Shown here piece by piece: positions 9,819 to 22,226 of a stretch of DNA of 64,000 bases. Positions within the stretch are counted from its first letter, which is position 1; each line of letters starts with the position of its first letter. The DNA is from Thelonectria olida (lineage: Eukaryota; Ascomycota; Sordariomycetes; Hypocreales; Nectriaceae), in the NCBI GenBank assembly GCA_020736575.1, contig JAGPYM010000005.1:1426001-1490000 (forward strand), in the 5' to 3' direction. Below the pieces are notes generated by a model that saw only the letters and a list, made by a program, of their open reading frames with translations, was not told where the DNA came from and did not search any database. Position numbers and translations under genes: made by a program.

Positions 9819-12800
9819 ATGAGTTCAACTCTTTGCATCAATGACGGCTCCTTTGGGCCAGGCGTTCAAGGCTGTCGTGGCGACTTCGACTTTACGCAAA
9901 AGTTTGAGCGCATCTTCTTTTCCATTATTCCAGCTTCCGTCTTTATCGCTGCCGCGATTGCTCGTGTCGCCGTGCTATCTCAGGATCGTCGGATCGTCAA
10001 TGGCCTGATATTGCAGTCTCTCAAGTTGGTGAGTTGTCGAGCACTTCTCAAAGATGAACGTTTAGAAAGGACCTTCGTTGACAATTGATTCAAACTGCAG
10101 GCGGCCATATCTGTCTTCTCAGTCCTTCAACTGGCAATATTAGTTCTTTTCACGACGGGAGCACATGGCGTGGTCCATTCGCTATCAATGGCGGGGGCTA
10201 CTCTCGTATTCATCGCATCTGTCTTCGCGATCGCTCTCTCATATGTAGAGCATTCTCGAGCTCGCAGACCCTCGACCCTGCTCAACATTTACATCTTACT
10301 CACGCTCATCTTTGACATTGTTCAAGTGCGCACTGCATGGCTCAGCATCACCAACTCGCATCAGACGGCCCTCGCTCGTCTATTCACGTCCTCTATTGCC
10401 ATCAAAGCAGTCATTCTGTGCCTCGAAGCCATTCCAAAGACCAAATGGATTCATTGGATCGCCAACGAACACAGCCCAGAGGAGTCGAGCAGCGTCTTCA
10501 GCCTGGGCGTCTACTACTGGTTGAACAAGCTGTTTCTTCGTGGCTATCGGGACGTGCTCACCGTCGATGACCTGTATCCCTTGGATGCTGGCATGTCGGC
10601 TCAGAAGCTATACGACAGGCTTGCTCGCAAACTTCGAATCCATCGCTATCAAGATGAAGCCACATTCGGTTTGTGCAAAGACCTGTGCAAGGCGCTCGTC
10701 GGTCCGTTTCTTTCCCCAATTGCGCCTCGGATCGCCCTCGTCGGCTTCAAGTTCTGCCAACCCTTCTTCATCAACTCGATGCTCGCGTACTTGGAGAAGC
10801 CAGATGATCCGTCCACCGACAACCACGGCTACGGGCTCATTGGCGCCTGTCTCTTGATATACGTTGGCATCGCCTTCTCGTCGGCTTGGTACAACTACTA
10901 CAACCAAAAAGCCGTCTACATGATCCGCGCTTGTCTTGCCGCAGCCATCTACCGGAAGACCACGGAAACGAAGCTGACAGCGGCTGACGATGCTGCTGCA
11001 GTGACGCTTATGAGTACAGACTTGGAACGCATCATCAGGGGCTCTCAATTCATCCACGAAATGTGGGCAAACACCATTGAAGTGGCCATCGGAAGCTGGC
11101 TGCTGCAGAGGCAACTCGGCTTGGCCTTCATCTCTCCGCTCATCGTCATCGCAGTGTGCGCCACTGTCCTCGCCTGGGTCCTCAGCTTGGTCGGCAAGAA
11201 ACAAGCCGCGTGGATGGCAAGGATCCAGAACCGCGTGGGGTTGACGTCCAACGCCATCTCCAATATGAAGCTCTACAAGATTTCGGGCATCACGGGTCCC
11301 GTGGCCGATCTGATACAGCGGCTCCGTGTTGGCGAGATCAAGGTCGGCAACAAGTATCGGTGGCTGACGATTCTCGGTGCCATCTTGGGCTTCTCACCAA
11401 TATGTCTCTCGCCAGTCATTACGTTCGCCGCGACGTCGGCGCATCTTGACGTGAATACACTGTTCACCTCGCTTTCGTACATTGTGCTTCTTTCCGCGCC
11501 GCTTATCACCATGTTTCAAACCCTGCCGTCCATCTTCGCTTCGTTGACCTGCATGCAACGCATCCAAAAGTTCCTAGCAGATGAGCCGCGGACCGACTTT
11601 AGGATACGACCTGCGCCATCGACTTCGAGCTCTGAGAAGGAGGGTACAGGTAAAGAGGGCGATGCCCATGCCCATGCCCAAGCATTTGCCATCGAAGATG
11701 GTAGCTTTGGATGGGGCGGTGACAAGATGACACTCAGCCGCATCAACACCTATATCCCTGCGAACCAGCTTACCTTGGTCGTAGGCCAAGTCGCCTCTGG
11801 GAAATCCACCTTCTGCAAGGTCTTGTTGGGAGAAATGCCTGTAACTTCGGGGACGGTGACGGCCTTCTTCCCGCCCTCTCAGATCGGATACTGCGAACAA
11901 ACGCCGTTTCTATACAATGCATCTTTCAGGGACAACATCATCGGCCACTGCGAATTCGACCAGAAGAAGTACGACGAGATTGTCGATGCTACCTTGCTGA
12001 GCGCCGATGCGGCTCTTCTCCCAGGCGGCCACGATACCAAGATTGGTAGCAATGGCATCATGCTGAGCGGTGGCCAGAAGCAGCGCGTGTCTGTTGCTCG
12101 GGCCTTGTACTCGGAGGCAAGTGTCATGATATTTGACGACGTCCTCAGTGGACTCGACAACGACACGGGAGCCGAGCTGTTCCGTCGCGTGTTTGGACCG
12201 AATGGAATTACTCGCCGACGAAACGCAACAGTAGTCGTCTGCACGCACTCGGTTCGACACCTTCCGACGGCAGATCACATCATTGCCCTCGATGCGGATG
12301 GGACTATGATCGAGCAGGGCACCTTTGAGGAGCTGATGCAGAACAACAAGTATGTTTCCAGTCTCGGGGTGAGGGGAGGCACCGACACACCACGGAGCAG
12401 CATCGAGACGAAGTCCACAGGCCAGCAAGCCGCGGCCAAGCCAAAGCCGTCGTCGAGCGAATTCAAGAGCACCTTGGATGATAAGGCACGCCAGCAGGGA
12501 GACTTTACCATCTACAAACACTACTTCCGCAGCGTCGGGTTCTTCCCGCCGCTGACACTCGTCCTCAGCGCCGTCGGCTACGCAGCATGCAACAACCTCT
12601 CCACCCTCTGGCTGAAGTACTGGTCCGAAGACGCATTCAACGGATCCGCCGCCTTCTACGTCGGCGTCTTCGGCCTCCTGCGCGTGCTCCAGGTCCTCTT
12701 CCTCGGCCTCAACGCCACCGTCACCTTCATCTTCATGATCTCGGCATCAGGCACCGCGCTGCACAAACGGGCCCTCACGACTGTCGTCACGGCGCCGCTC

Positions 12801-14378
12801 AAGTTCTTCACGACGACGGACTCGGGAGTCGTGACGAACCTGTTTTCCCAAGACATGACCATTTTGGACAGCGAGCTGCCCATGTCCTTGACTAATGTCT
12901 CGCTGGACTTGGCAGACTGCATCGGCATGGCGGCCGTGATTGCGTCGGCGACGCCGTATCTGGCCATCGGGTATCCTTTCATATTTGCCGTCCTATTCGT
13001 AGTTCAGCGTTTTTATCTGCGCACGTCTCGACAGGTTCGTCTCCTCGATCTTGAGGCCAAAAGCCCTTTGTAGTAAGCCCCCCCTCTCAATGGAACCATT
13101 TAGCGAGAAGAGAGCCATGAGCTAACATGAACGAGCACACACTTCCTCGACACTATCAAAGGAGTTGCTACCATCCGCGCCTTTCGATGGGAGTCCCTTG
13201 ATGTAGAACGCAACAACAAACTCCTCGACACGTCGCAACGCCCGGCCTACCTCCTCGCCATGATACAGCAGTGGTTGATTACCACTCTGCATCTCGTTGT
13301 CACCGGCATCGCCGTGTTCCTCACATCCCTCGCCACGCAGCTCCGAGTCAACACGGGTCTGACAGGCGCGTCGTTGGTGACGCTGTTGACATTCAGCGAG
13401 AGCATATCAAACCTCATTCGCTCCTACACTCTTCTGGAGACATCTCTCGGCGCTGTCAGCCGTCTGAGGACTTTCAGCGAGACGGTCAAGCCGGAGGATC
13501 AACCGGGCGAGGATCTCGAGCCGCCAGAGGATTGGCCGCGAGGCGGACGCATCGACATCAAAGATGTTTCCGCATCATATGAGTCTGGGCCCGACACTCA
13601 GGGCGATGACCAAGCAGTGGTGTCGCCGTCTAATCTCGTCATCCGCAACCTCACTTTGAGCGTCCTCCCCGGCGAAAAGGTTGCCATATGCGGTCGAACA
13701 GGAAGCGGCAAATCAACTCTCATCCTATTACTGCTTCGACTCTTAGATCCTCTATCGTCTTGCAACCAGAACATGGAACTCGACGGCGCACCCTTTCATC
13801 TCATCGACCGCACCACCCTCCGCAAGCGAATCATCGCTATCCCGCAAGATGCCGTGTTCCTTCCCGACGGCAGCACCGTCAAAGCCAACATCGATCCTCT
13901 CGGGGCCGCGACTCCACAAGAGTGTCTCGACGTCCTGGCGACCGTCCGCCTCGCCCACTTCGTCACGGATCGCGGCGGTCTCGAAGCCGGCATGAGCGCC
14001 GACGATCTCAGCGCCGGCCAAAAGCAGCTCTTCAGTCTGGGCCGCGCGATCCTCCGTCGTCGGGTCCGCGAGCGTCTTGTGCAGGGCGAGAAACACGGGG
14101 GTGTCCTGTTGCTGGACGAGGTGAGCAGCAGCGTTGACAAGGCAACGGATCGCGCGATGCAGGAGATCATCCGGTCCGAGTTTGGGAGCTACACGATCAT
14201 CATGGTGTCGCACAGGCTGGAAATGGTGCTCGACTTTTTCGACCGAGTTGTAGTGCTCGACAAGGGAAGTCTCATGGAATCCGGCAGTCCCAAAGATCTC
14301 GTGGAGACTCCTGGGAGTCGGTTTGGGGAGTTGTGGGCTATTGAGCATCGTGACTCGTCGAGTAGTGATGGCGAGTAG
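9819..14378 (+). CDS. ABC transporter, ABCC (MRP / multidrug-resistance-associated) type
   Basis: Exons 9819-10028, 10101-13072 and 13136-14378 give 1474 aa. A hydrophobic TMD0-like region is followed by TMD1, NBD1, TMD2 and NBD2, the MRP order. NBD1 has a Walker A GQVASGKST (residues ~632-640), signature LSGGQ (~725) and Walker B IFDDVLSGLD, with Asp where the catalytic Glu would be, as usual in ABCC NBD1. NBD2 has GRTGSGKS (~1247-1254), LSAGQ (~1352) and LLLDE (~1385-1389), a complete site. The last junction rebuilds SPLYTHFLDTIKG, strongly conserved in the family, which fixes the splice sites at 13072/13136. Such pumps export organic anions, conjugates or secondary metabolites across plasma or vacuolar membrane. 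The gene follows a LaeA-like methyltransferase on the same strand, but a functional link is not shown. Confidence 0.93.
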
Positions 14379-15022
14379 GCCGCCTGAATCGGCTCGAGGT
14401 AACCCTACTCGAATGTCAGTTTATTAATGCAGGGTGCTTTGTAGGAGCATGTCAGTACGTCAACGGTGCCTTGATTCTGCGTGCTAGTACTCGAGTGTAT
14501 ATCTCCCGTGTTTGACTCCCTTCCGCGACGGCCTCAGCGTACGAAACACGAGACACGAGACATCAAGCATCGGATGCAGTTAATCTTTCGCAAGAGGAAC
14601 CCATGTTATTTCGATTCCCATTCAGGGCGGTTGCACATGAGTGCAGTTGGGAAGGGACTGTTATATTGCGGGGAATGTTAAGAATGGCGGCGACGACATA
14701 CTGAGACGGAGCTGTATTGAACCCGTGTGCATGCAACAAGCTCGGGTGGGATGGAATAGAGACTAACCAATAAAATGTGCACGATAGCTAAGACGCTTCA
14801 ACAAAGAACAAACATCACGAGCGAGGAATGTGAAATAGTGCAAATGCGTATACATCATCATTACTACCAAGTCTAATATCCAAAAATGCACACCAAACTG
14901 GTGTCATTGCCAATCCATCACCAGTATTGTACCATTACCACTTCAGGTTGGCGTGAAATGAATTGATCCACCGAGCATCTCTCGTGGACGGGGCATTGTC
15001 GAGCAGAGTGCAAAGAGCACGC
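14379..15022. other. Convergent 3' flanks
   Basis: This is the gap between the stop of the ABCC gene and the stop of the reverse-strand WSC gene. It has an AATAAA-containing stretch near 14769 but no gene that I can support. Confidence 0.6.
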
Positions 15023-15169
15023 TTACAGGATGAAGACGGCACCAGCAATGAGGGCAGCGAGGCCGGCAACAGCCTTCTGGGCGGAGCCAGAGGTGATGAC
15101 GACGGGGGTCTCGGAAGGCTCGCTGGTCCCAGTGTGGTCTCCAGAGCCGGAGTTCGAGTTCGAGTTCGA

Positions 15170-15226
<57 letters not shown>

Positions 15227-16945
15227 CGAGTTGCTGTTCGAGTTCGAGTTGCTGTCCGAGTTCGAGTTGCTGTTCGAGTTCGAGTTGCTGTTCGAGTTCG
15301 AGTTGCTGTTGCTGTTGCTGTTCGAGTTGCTGTTGCTGTTGCTGTTCGAGTTCGAGTTGCTGTTCGAGTTGCTGTTGCTGTTGGAGTTGCTGTTGGAGTT
15401 GCTGTTCGAGTTGCTGTTCGAGTTGCTGTTCGAGTTGCTGTTGCTGTTGGAGTTGCTGTTCGAGTTGCTGTTGGAGTTGCTGTTGCTGTTCGAGTTGGAG
15501 TTGGAGTTGGAACCCGAGTTGCCACCTTTGCTGGGGACGTAGACAACCTTTCCAGGGGTGTTCTTGTTGGGGGTAGGCTGGGGGCAGCTAGCACCCTCAC
15601 AAGGCTTCACCTCAGTGCAGGTAGAACCGAAGCAGACCTCCTTGGTACCGCAATCACCAGAGCAAGACTCGTGCTGGCAGTTGTCACCAGTGCAGACAAA
15701 CTTCTTGCCACCCTCGTTGTTGTCAGTCTCCCATGTGCAAGAATCACCGTGGCAAACAATCTTCTGGCCGTTGTTACCGGTAGAGTAGTGGCATCTACCA
15801 CTATTGCAGATGACAACCTTGTCCCAGTCAGGACCGGTGCACTCCTCGGGGCTGCAAGTACCGTCACGGCAGACCACCTGCCAGCGAGTGCAGACAGGGC
15901 AGTGGTACTCAGGGGCACAGTAGTCGCCGTAGCAGATGATGACAAGGTCGGTGGGGACAGCGACGAGAGTGTTTACGACAGTCTCGGTGGTAACATCGCC
16001 GTTAGCATCAGTCAGCGTAGCGGTGCTGGTCTGGGTGATGAGGTTGCCGGGGACGGTCTCAGTGACAGTAGCGGTCTCGGCAGCCTCGGTTTCCGTAGCG
16101 GCGCCGGGAAGGACACCGTCAGTGGCAGTTTCAGTACCGGTAGCAGCGCCGGTAGTGGTGTCGGTGTCGCCGCCGCCGTTATCACCAATAGCGACGTAGA
16201 TGGACAGGAGGAAGTTGAGAGGAACGTTCTGGCGACGAGCGAGGCGGGCACGAGACAGGTTGCCACCGCAAGACTGCTCCTCATTACCAGGGCAGGGGAT
16301 ATCACACTCTCCATCATCCTCCTTAGTAGTGGTGTCGGTGTTGAGAACGTCACCACACCAGCACTCGCTAGAAGTTAAGTTAGTACAGCTGAGTCGATGA
16401 TTGGCATGTAGATGGACTCACGTGTCGTGGAGAGCAAAGAGGCCGCTGCCCTCACACTGTTCAGCGCAGCTATCGGCATCGTTATCCTCCGAGGCATCGG
16501 CAGGGGTCAGGCCGGGGAAGCCATCGGTGGAGGAAATGCAGCCGTAGTAGGCCCAGTCGGTCAGGTCCAGGACTGGGCCGTTTCCGCTACCGCTGCCGTC
16601 GGTAGGAGTGGCGCCAGGGCTGTTGGTGGCATCAGTGCCAGTGGCACTGCCGGAGCCGCCATCAGTACCAGTAGCAGTACCAGAAGCAGTACCGGTGCTA
16701 AAATCGGTTTCGGTGCCAGGCAGGTCGGTCTCGGTGCCAGTACCAATGTCGGTACCAGTGCCGGTAGCAGTGCCAGGCAGATCAGTGTCAGTGCCGGTAG
16801 CGGTGCCGGGAAGCTCAGTTCCGGTGTTGATGTCGGTTCCAGTTCCAGTGCCCGTGGAGGTGGTTCGAGAGTTGATGGGCGTGGTATCGTTGCTGGCAGC
16901 GGCAACCATGCCCACGGCCAAAGCGAGGAGGGCGGCAGAACGCAT
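15023..16945 (-). CDS. Secreted WSC-domain protein with Ser-Asn repeat and GPI-type tail
   Basis: Exon 1 is 16945-16422 and exon 2 is 16367-15023 (intron 54 nt, GTGAGT..CTAG), giving 622 aa. The order is a signal peptide ([18 protein letters not shown]), a Thr/Gly-rich repetitive stretch, and a WSC domain with [23 protein letters not shown] and [11 protein letters not shown] rebuilt across the junction. A dibasic RLARRQ site follows, then Thr-rich linkers. Next is a Cys-rich block with four VC.G..C-type units (about [31 protein letters not shown]), then about 60 Ser-Asn dipeptides, and a hydrophobic C-terminus ([16 protein letters not shown]) after small residues, typical of GPI attachment. 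WSC domains bind wall carbohydrate or act in wall sensing. There is no cytoplasmic tail, so it is more likely a wall-anchored protein than a signalling sensor. Confidence 0.88.
15150..15511 (-). repeat. Hexanucleotide repeat coding (Ser-Asn)n
   Basis: In the coding sense the tract is built from three hexamers, AGCAAC, TCGAAC and TCCAAC, in irregular order. Asn is always AAC while Ser alternates between AGC, TCG and TCC. One Asn is replaced by Asp (GAC). About 120 residues are encoded. Mixed Ser codons suggest an old tract kept by selection on the protein, with local slippage visible as runs of AGCAAC. Confidence 0.9.
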
Positions 16946-17093
16946 TTTGCTGGTGATGGATGTTGCGAGAACGAATGACTAGGCTGAAAAGACCGAAGGA
17001 AGCGCTCGGGTTGTAAGCGAAGGAATCGAGGCTTATTGAGCTGGTGGTGAGTGGTGAGGAAAGAAGTCTGCTTTGGACGGATCCAAGGCCCTC

Positions 17094-17100
17094 CTTTATA
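17094..17100 (-). promoter_or_regulatory. TATA-like box of the WSC gene
   Basis: On the reverse strand this reads TATAAAG, about 150 nt upstream of the ATG at 16945. The distance is slightly long for a direct TATA effect but suits a 5' UTR of about 100 nt. Confidence 0.45.
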
Positions 17101-18518
17101 CTCAAAATGTCCTCCCTTGACAGCCTCTTCCTCGAGACTTGGAGTATGAGCTGCCTCCGTCCTGTCAGTGGCCTCCAGTCTCCCAACAATGAGTGAGCAT
17201 CCATTCTCAACAGCCAGAAGTGTCAGCTTCCAAGGAGAATTGAGACAGTGGCGCCTCCTATCGACGACGAATGCGTCCCGTCCTATGTTGGTCAAGCTTC
17301 CCTTGAGTTGTCTCACTCCACAGCACAACACATCTGTCGCCTGAGACGCCGTAGGGCATTCCATGTCGCACAAGGGCTCCTCGACTATTCGTCTATTGAG
17401 ATTGCACAGAATTCCAGATGGTGATTGGAATCAACGCATTCAGCGTGCCATCAGCCTTAGGAGGAAGCGATGATCCGACCTCTGAGACTTGTTGGTTCCG
17501 ACTCCCCATTGCTTTGGGGCCTCGACGGTGGCAGAAGTTTCGTCCACTTGGCGAAGATGTGTCTCGTCAGCACGATGTTCTGAATTCGTCCGAGTCCTGT
17601 CTCTTGAGTTGCCCCGTCGCCCCGTCTGTCTATCGGTCCATCGGTCCCTGGTGTCTGATTCCTCCGAATGCTGTCATGTATCCCTCATCGCCGTTTGAAA
17701 GGTCCGGAGTAGAGATGGTCCACCCCAAAAGCAAAGCATTCTGAATTCACACACACGGACGAGGCATGTGGCAAGGAAGTATCCCCACAAAGTAATGACA
17801 ATACACCGACCTCATAGTGCCATGTTTGATGAATCTCGTACTTGGCCTTGTCAGGCCAATTTCTTGAGCTGAGCAAGCATCCACTCGGATGTCGCTTTGA
17901 TTGCTTGAGCAGGCTTCAGATCTGTCAGACCGATCCGAAGGAAATCATGATCTTCATGTAACTAGATCATTGCGTAAAATTGGTGGCGCTGACCATCGAC
18001 TGTAGTGCACCCTTTGCCTAAGTCGTATGCGAGGGAGAGGGTTGAGTGGTGGATTCGAGACTCATCCTCTCCCTACAGGAAGCCCAGGCCCACGGGAAGC
18101 CATGGATGATGGCTCGCTGGCCAAGAGGCCGAGGCGCTTTGTCGGTGGTCCCTTACGTCCACATCGTTGGAGCAAGAGTCCTTTGGGCATGCTCAAGGTG
18201 CGTGAAGGGAGGTCATGGCGGGTCTCGAAAGGGGCAACTCGTAAGCTGAACGAATGTTGTTCTGAACAAGTTGAGACAGGTCCATCTCAAGGCGCCCACG
18301 TTCCGTCAGTTGCCCAGCAGTGAAAAAAAAAGTGGATTCCCGCTCAGTCTGAGAGCAAGGTACAGGGTAACCTCGTCGTGCTTGAATGCTGATATTCGCC
18401 GCAACTTGATAACTCTGAATATTCTTACAATTATATCTAATTCAAGATGATTATCTTTATTGATCCTAGGGTTGCAAGTTGCCTTTCTACACTTTGTGGT
18501 TGGGTAGACGATGTAGGC

Positions 18519-18545
18519 TTCTCACGTTAACAACAAACGTGAGAA
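18519..18545. repeat. Perfect 10-bp hairpin
   Basis: TTCTCACGTT (18519-18528) and AACGTGAGAA (18536-18545) are exact reverse complements around a 7-nt loop. It lies in an AT-rich gap far from any gene start. The core CACGT resembles a bHLH-type site in each arm, but its function is unknown. Confidence 0.7.
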
Positions 18546-20983
18546 ACATGGCTTTACGACCAGCTAAAATAAAACGATAAAAATAGAAAACAGGACGGTA
18601 TGATATTGGATTTAGTAGGTAGGACCCGTAAGCTGATTGACTATGTTTGCCCTACATCACGGGTTTGTTGAGTCAAACAAGGTAGTTCAGCACCTATGTA
18701 ATTACCTGCAACCTACCGATCGGCCTACAACATACTGGTAGACATCATGCATCATTGACTATCTTCTATAGAGTCCCCATGGTTGAGAGGCACCATTCAT
18801 TAGAGTCTCTTGAAAACAACAGTTCTTCACCGCATTTGGCCTCACACCCACCCTTACTTAAGCCGAGAGTCTCGCATAGCGAACATAAATGCATTCGTTG
18901 TCCTTGTCAATAGCCATTACCACACACCGCAATCTGACAACATTGCAAGGACCGACAGCGGGGTCCAAGTTCAGGAGCTTAGCCGATCCGAACAGAGAGG
19001 AACTGAGGGCGGTAAAACGTGCCGAGGGTTGGAATGACACATGCATGATGTTGGTGTGCCTCTGTTTCACTCACGAGAGCAGCTGGAGCATTTCTCACTC
19101 AACTACCACGAATAGAAACCGTAGAGACACTCCAGTAGTTGATGAAGGACATTTCACACAGGAATCGTAGCCACAAGGTATGGCTCACCCGCCTTCCTAC
19201 CGCATCAACTAGCTCACCGACTTAACCTTACAGTCTCGATTCTTTCCTTGCAATCGTCATCGACTTGTTCAGAGGCGGGCGAAAAACTCCTCCCGTGGTC
19301 TCACCTTGAGGTGTTGGTGGTCGCAAGGGGGAGGGCTTTGACCGTCTGTCTTCCTTGCGTCTCTAATGCCGAATAACGCACGCCACCAAGAGTCGAGCCG
19401 CGCACACTCGACGGAGCATCAAAGATGCAAGGGGCGCGTTTTCGGGCGACAAAGGTGATTTCCCAGGAGCTACAGAGTTCAGCTCTCGGAATGCTTACTT
19501 TAATCGGGTCGTTTTCAGCAAACTCAGCCGCTCGCATGGAAGACGATGGAAGAGACTCCCTTTGCTCACTGAGACATAGATGCTCCACCACCATACTGTC
19601 GAGTGGCCAGCATCTCGAAATAAGTGTGCCAAGTGCAGTGCCATCTTCCGACTGACCACGGGTCAGCTCTCATCGATTCTAGTTTGGAGATCGCTCTCTT
19701 AGAATCGATTCAGGGGCTCTCTAGCTGGGCGCTTTCTCCCCCTCCCCCTCCCCTTATCTCGTTCTATCCCTTGCAGTGGCATCTTTTCTTCCGTCGACGC
19801 GAGGGAGGTTTCTGGGGTATTCGCTTGGAGATGATCTATGTATTCGTGTCCTCCCAAGCTCCTGCCGCTCTTTTCTTTTTCGTCAGGGCGACAGGAGGAT
19901 GCTGTTCAAGGAGCAAATCACCTCCCTTGTTCACCTTCTGTTTGCGGCTTCAGTCAACGGATTATCCTGAATGCAGAATTCCGCCTTCTCTTTCACTTGC
20001 CACCACCCAACCATCGAAACAAGGCCCTTTTCATGTACCCAAATACTCAGACGTGCTGGAAACGCCTTCGACTTTACAGGCTTCTCATTCGCGCTCGGTG
20101 CCGTAACTATATACCTGCGCTCACAAACTCCCGTGTCCAGCCAATTGAGAGCACCACCCTGACCTCAAATTGAGAAAATGGCTATTCTCAGAGTGTGTGT
20201 CAATTGCTATTGCTCAAGCGTTTGGGGCGGCTCACTCCCTAATCATCAGAATTGAGCTGAGTTATTGATTGTAATTTAAGCAGGCATGATTGTTTGAGCA
20301 TCACAAGTGTATCTCTTCAAGAAGGCAAAAGAGACAGTGGCGACCAAAGAGAGCTTCGAACCAAGCGCTCCAATTTAGCCTCGGTAAAATATTCCAGGCT
20401 GTAGATTTCCCAAGTGGGCAGTCTATTAGACTGTCTCTACTTCATAGACGAGCGCGTCTGTTCAGAAAAAATAACATGGCTGACGATTTCTTCATTTGAT
20501 GTGTTGCAGTTGCGTGCCCAATTAAATCCTCTAGTTCACCTACTATCTAACTAAATATTCAAGTCGAAAAAGAGCCAGCTTTACACTATAATCATCATTT
20601 CCGATGTCAACGCAAGTTCGTCCTACCTCATTGCCGACTCCAACAGCCGACGATCTGCAGGTGGGGGAGGGGTCGTGGCGCTGGCGATGGAGACTAAATC
20701 ATGCGGCAGATTCGTAATTGGAGCAACCGTTTCGTCGGCGTCGTTAGCTCTGGGGAAGCTTCTCTGTGACAGGGAACCGTTATTCCGCCGCGACTGACAT
20801 GGTGTCAGATGAGGCGACCGATGAGGGGCTGGCTTGGATGAAGAAGGATTCAGATACAATCTGGTCAGGGCAATGCGGTAGATCCACAGATTGTTTGCTT
20901 TGGAACTGTACTTAAATCACTCGATTCCCCTCTGCTGCCGAGCTTCTGTTGACATCAGAACGAACAACAACAAATTGAACATC

Positions 20984-22226
20984 ATGGGTGCTAACAAGTT
21001 ACCGTTTCACGCCGACCACATCGGTTCGCTTATTCGCCCTGAGGCCCTCTCGCGGACACAAGAGCAGGCCGATGCTGGGCAAGTCTCGGCTGAAGAGCTG
21101 CTCGCCGTGCAGAAAACTGCCATTGCCGACATTGTCAAGAAGCAACAGGAGCACGGCGTTCGTGCTTTGTCGTCTGGCGAGTTTGACCGCAAGTACTACT
21201 TCTCAGGCTTCTTCGAGAAGCTCGATGGCTTCAGGGAAGTGAGTCCCGTGCCCTGGGAACTGGCACGCCTCTCTGCCCCGCCCATTGCTGCGCTCAAGAA
21301 GACGGGCCGACAGTATCCCATGGCAGCGCTGTGCGAAGGCAAGATCAAGTACTCAAAGAGCCCGTACCTAGACAACTGGAAGCTCCTCCGAGACTGTGTG
21401 CCCAAGGAGCAATGGGCTGAGTGCAAGTTCACCATGCCACCGCCGTGCTACTTCCACCTGCGACTGGCGTCGGGCAAGTGCTATAGCGCCGAGGCCTACT
21501 CAAGCGACGAGGAGTTCTTCGAGGATTTGGCCAAGGCCTACCAGCAAGAATTGAAGACGCTGTACAACGAGGGTGTGCGAAATATTCAGATTGACGACCC
21601 GACTCTGGCGTACTTTTGCTCTGACGAAATGGTCGAGGCTCTCAAGAGCGAGGGAGTCGACCCGGACAAGTTGTTCGAGCTATATCTCAAGGCGCACAAT
21701 GACTGCATAGCTGGCCGCCCCGAAGGTCTCCATGTTGGACTTCACATTTGCAGAGGTAAGTTTGCAGCCGAGGGCGACGACGTTAGAATCGAAAGACTGA
21801 CACATTTCCGCAGGCAATTTCTCCAAGTCGATGCACTTTAGTGAGGGTTCCTACGAGAAGATTGCTGAGAAGTTCTTCACCACTCTCAACTACGACACCT
21901 TCTTCCTCGAGTACGATAACTTGCGGTCCGGCGGCTTCGAGCCCCTTCGCTTCCTGCCCAAGGACAAGAACGTGGTTTTGGGAGTTGTAACCACCAAGGA
22001 CCCTGAGCTGGAGGATGCTGCCCTCATCAAGAGTCGCGTGCTGGAGGCCGCCAAGATTATCGCTGATGGTCAAGGTCGCAGCGTGGAGGAGGCGCTGAAG
22101 ACCATCGGTATTAGCCCGCAGTGCGGCTTTGCTAGTGTAGCAATTGGCGCCGACGGTATGACGGAGGAGAAGATGTTTGCCAAGTTGAAGCTGGTCAATG
22201 ATGTTGCATCGGAGTTGTGGCCGTGA
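20984..22226 (+). CDS. MetE-like (cobalamin-independent methionine synthase C-terminal domain) protein
   Basis: Exons 20984-21755 and 21814-22226 (58-nt intron) give 394 aa, half the size of a full MetE methionine synthase. The fold is recognised by FHADHIGSLIRP near the start, the SSGEFDR segment, IQIDDPTLAYF, the metal-site segment GLHICRGN (His254, Cys256) rebuilt across the intron, FFLEYDNLRSGGFEPL (candidate Glu290) and ISPQCGFAS (Cys361). These match the zinc ligands His, Cys, Glu and Cys of MetE. Family members in fungi are annotated as methionine-synthase-like, but lacking the N-terminal half they probably transfer a methyl group to another thiol or have a different substrate. I start at ATG 20984, where a family-like N-terminus begins; an in-frame codon farther up at 20891 adds 31 residues of non-family sequence. 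An AATAAA sits 60 nt past the stop. Confidence 0.88.

Larger units (their letters stand above)
16946..20983. other. Long intergenic stretch, no supported gene
   Basis: It begins with the promoter of the WSC gene. The middle (about 18400-18800) is AT-rich and holds a perfect 10-bp hairpin at 18519-18545. Open frames up to 160 codons (for example 19624-20106, +) have low-complexity, non-family translations. The last few hundred bases should be the promoter of the MetE-like gene at 20984. Confidence 0.5.

Noticed and set aside
10608..11204. 198-codon reverse frame
   Set aside because: Antisense shadow of the ABCC transmembrane domain.
12123..12160. Asp instead of Glu after Walker B in ABCC NBD1 as damage
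   Set aside because: This substitution is characteristic of ABCC NBD1.
14963..16378. 471-codon open frame on the + strand, Val/Ala/Arg-rich
   Set aside because: It is antisense to the Ser-Asn repeat and Thr/Gly-rich WSC gene; the repeat keeps several frames open. Its translation is low-complexity with no family resemblance.
20891..20983. Upstream in-frame start for the MetE-like gene
   Set aside because: The extra 31 residues have no family resemblance; ATG 20984 begins directly before the conserved N-terminal segment.
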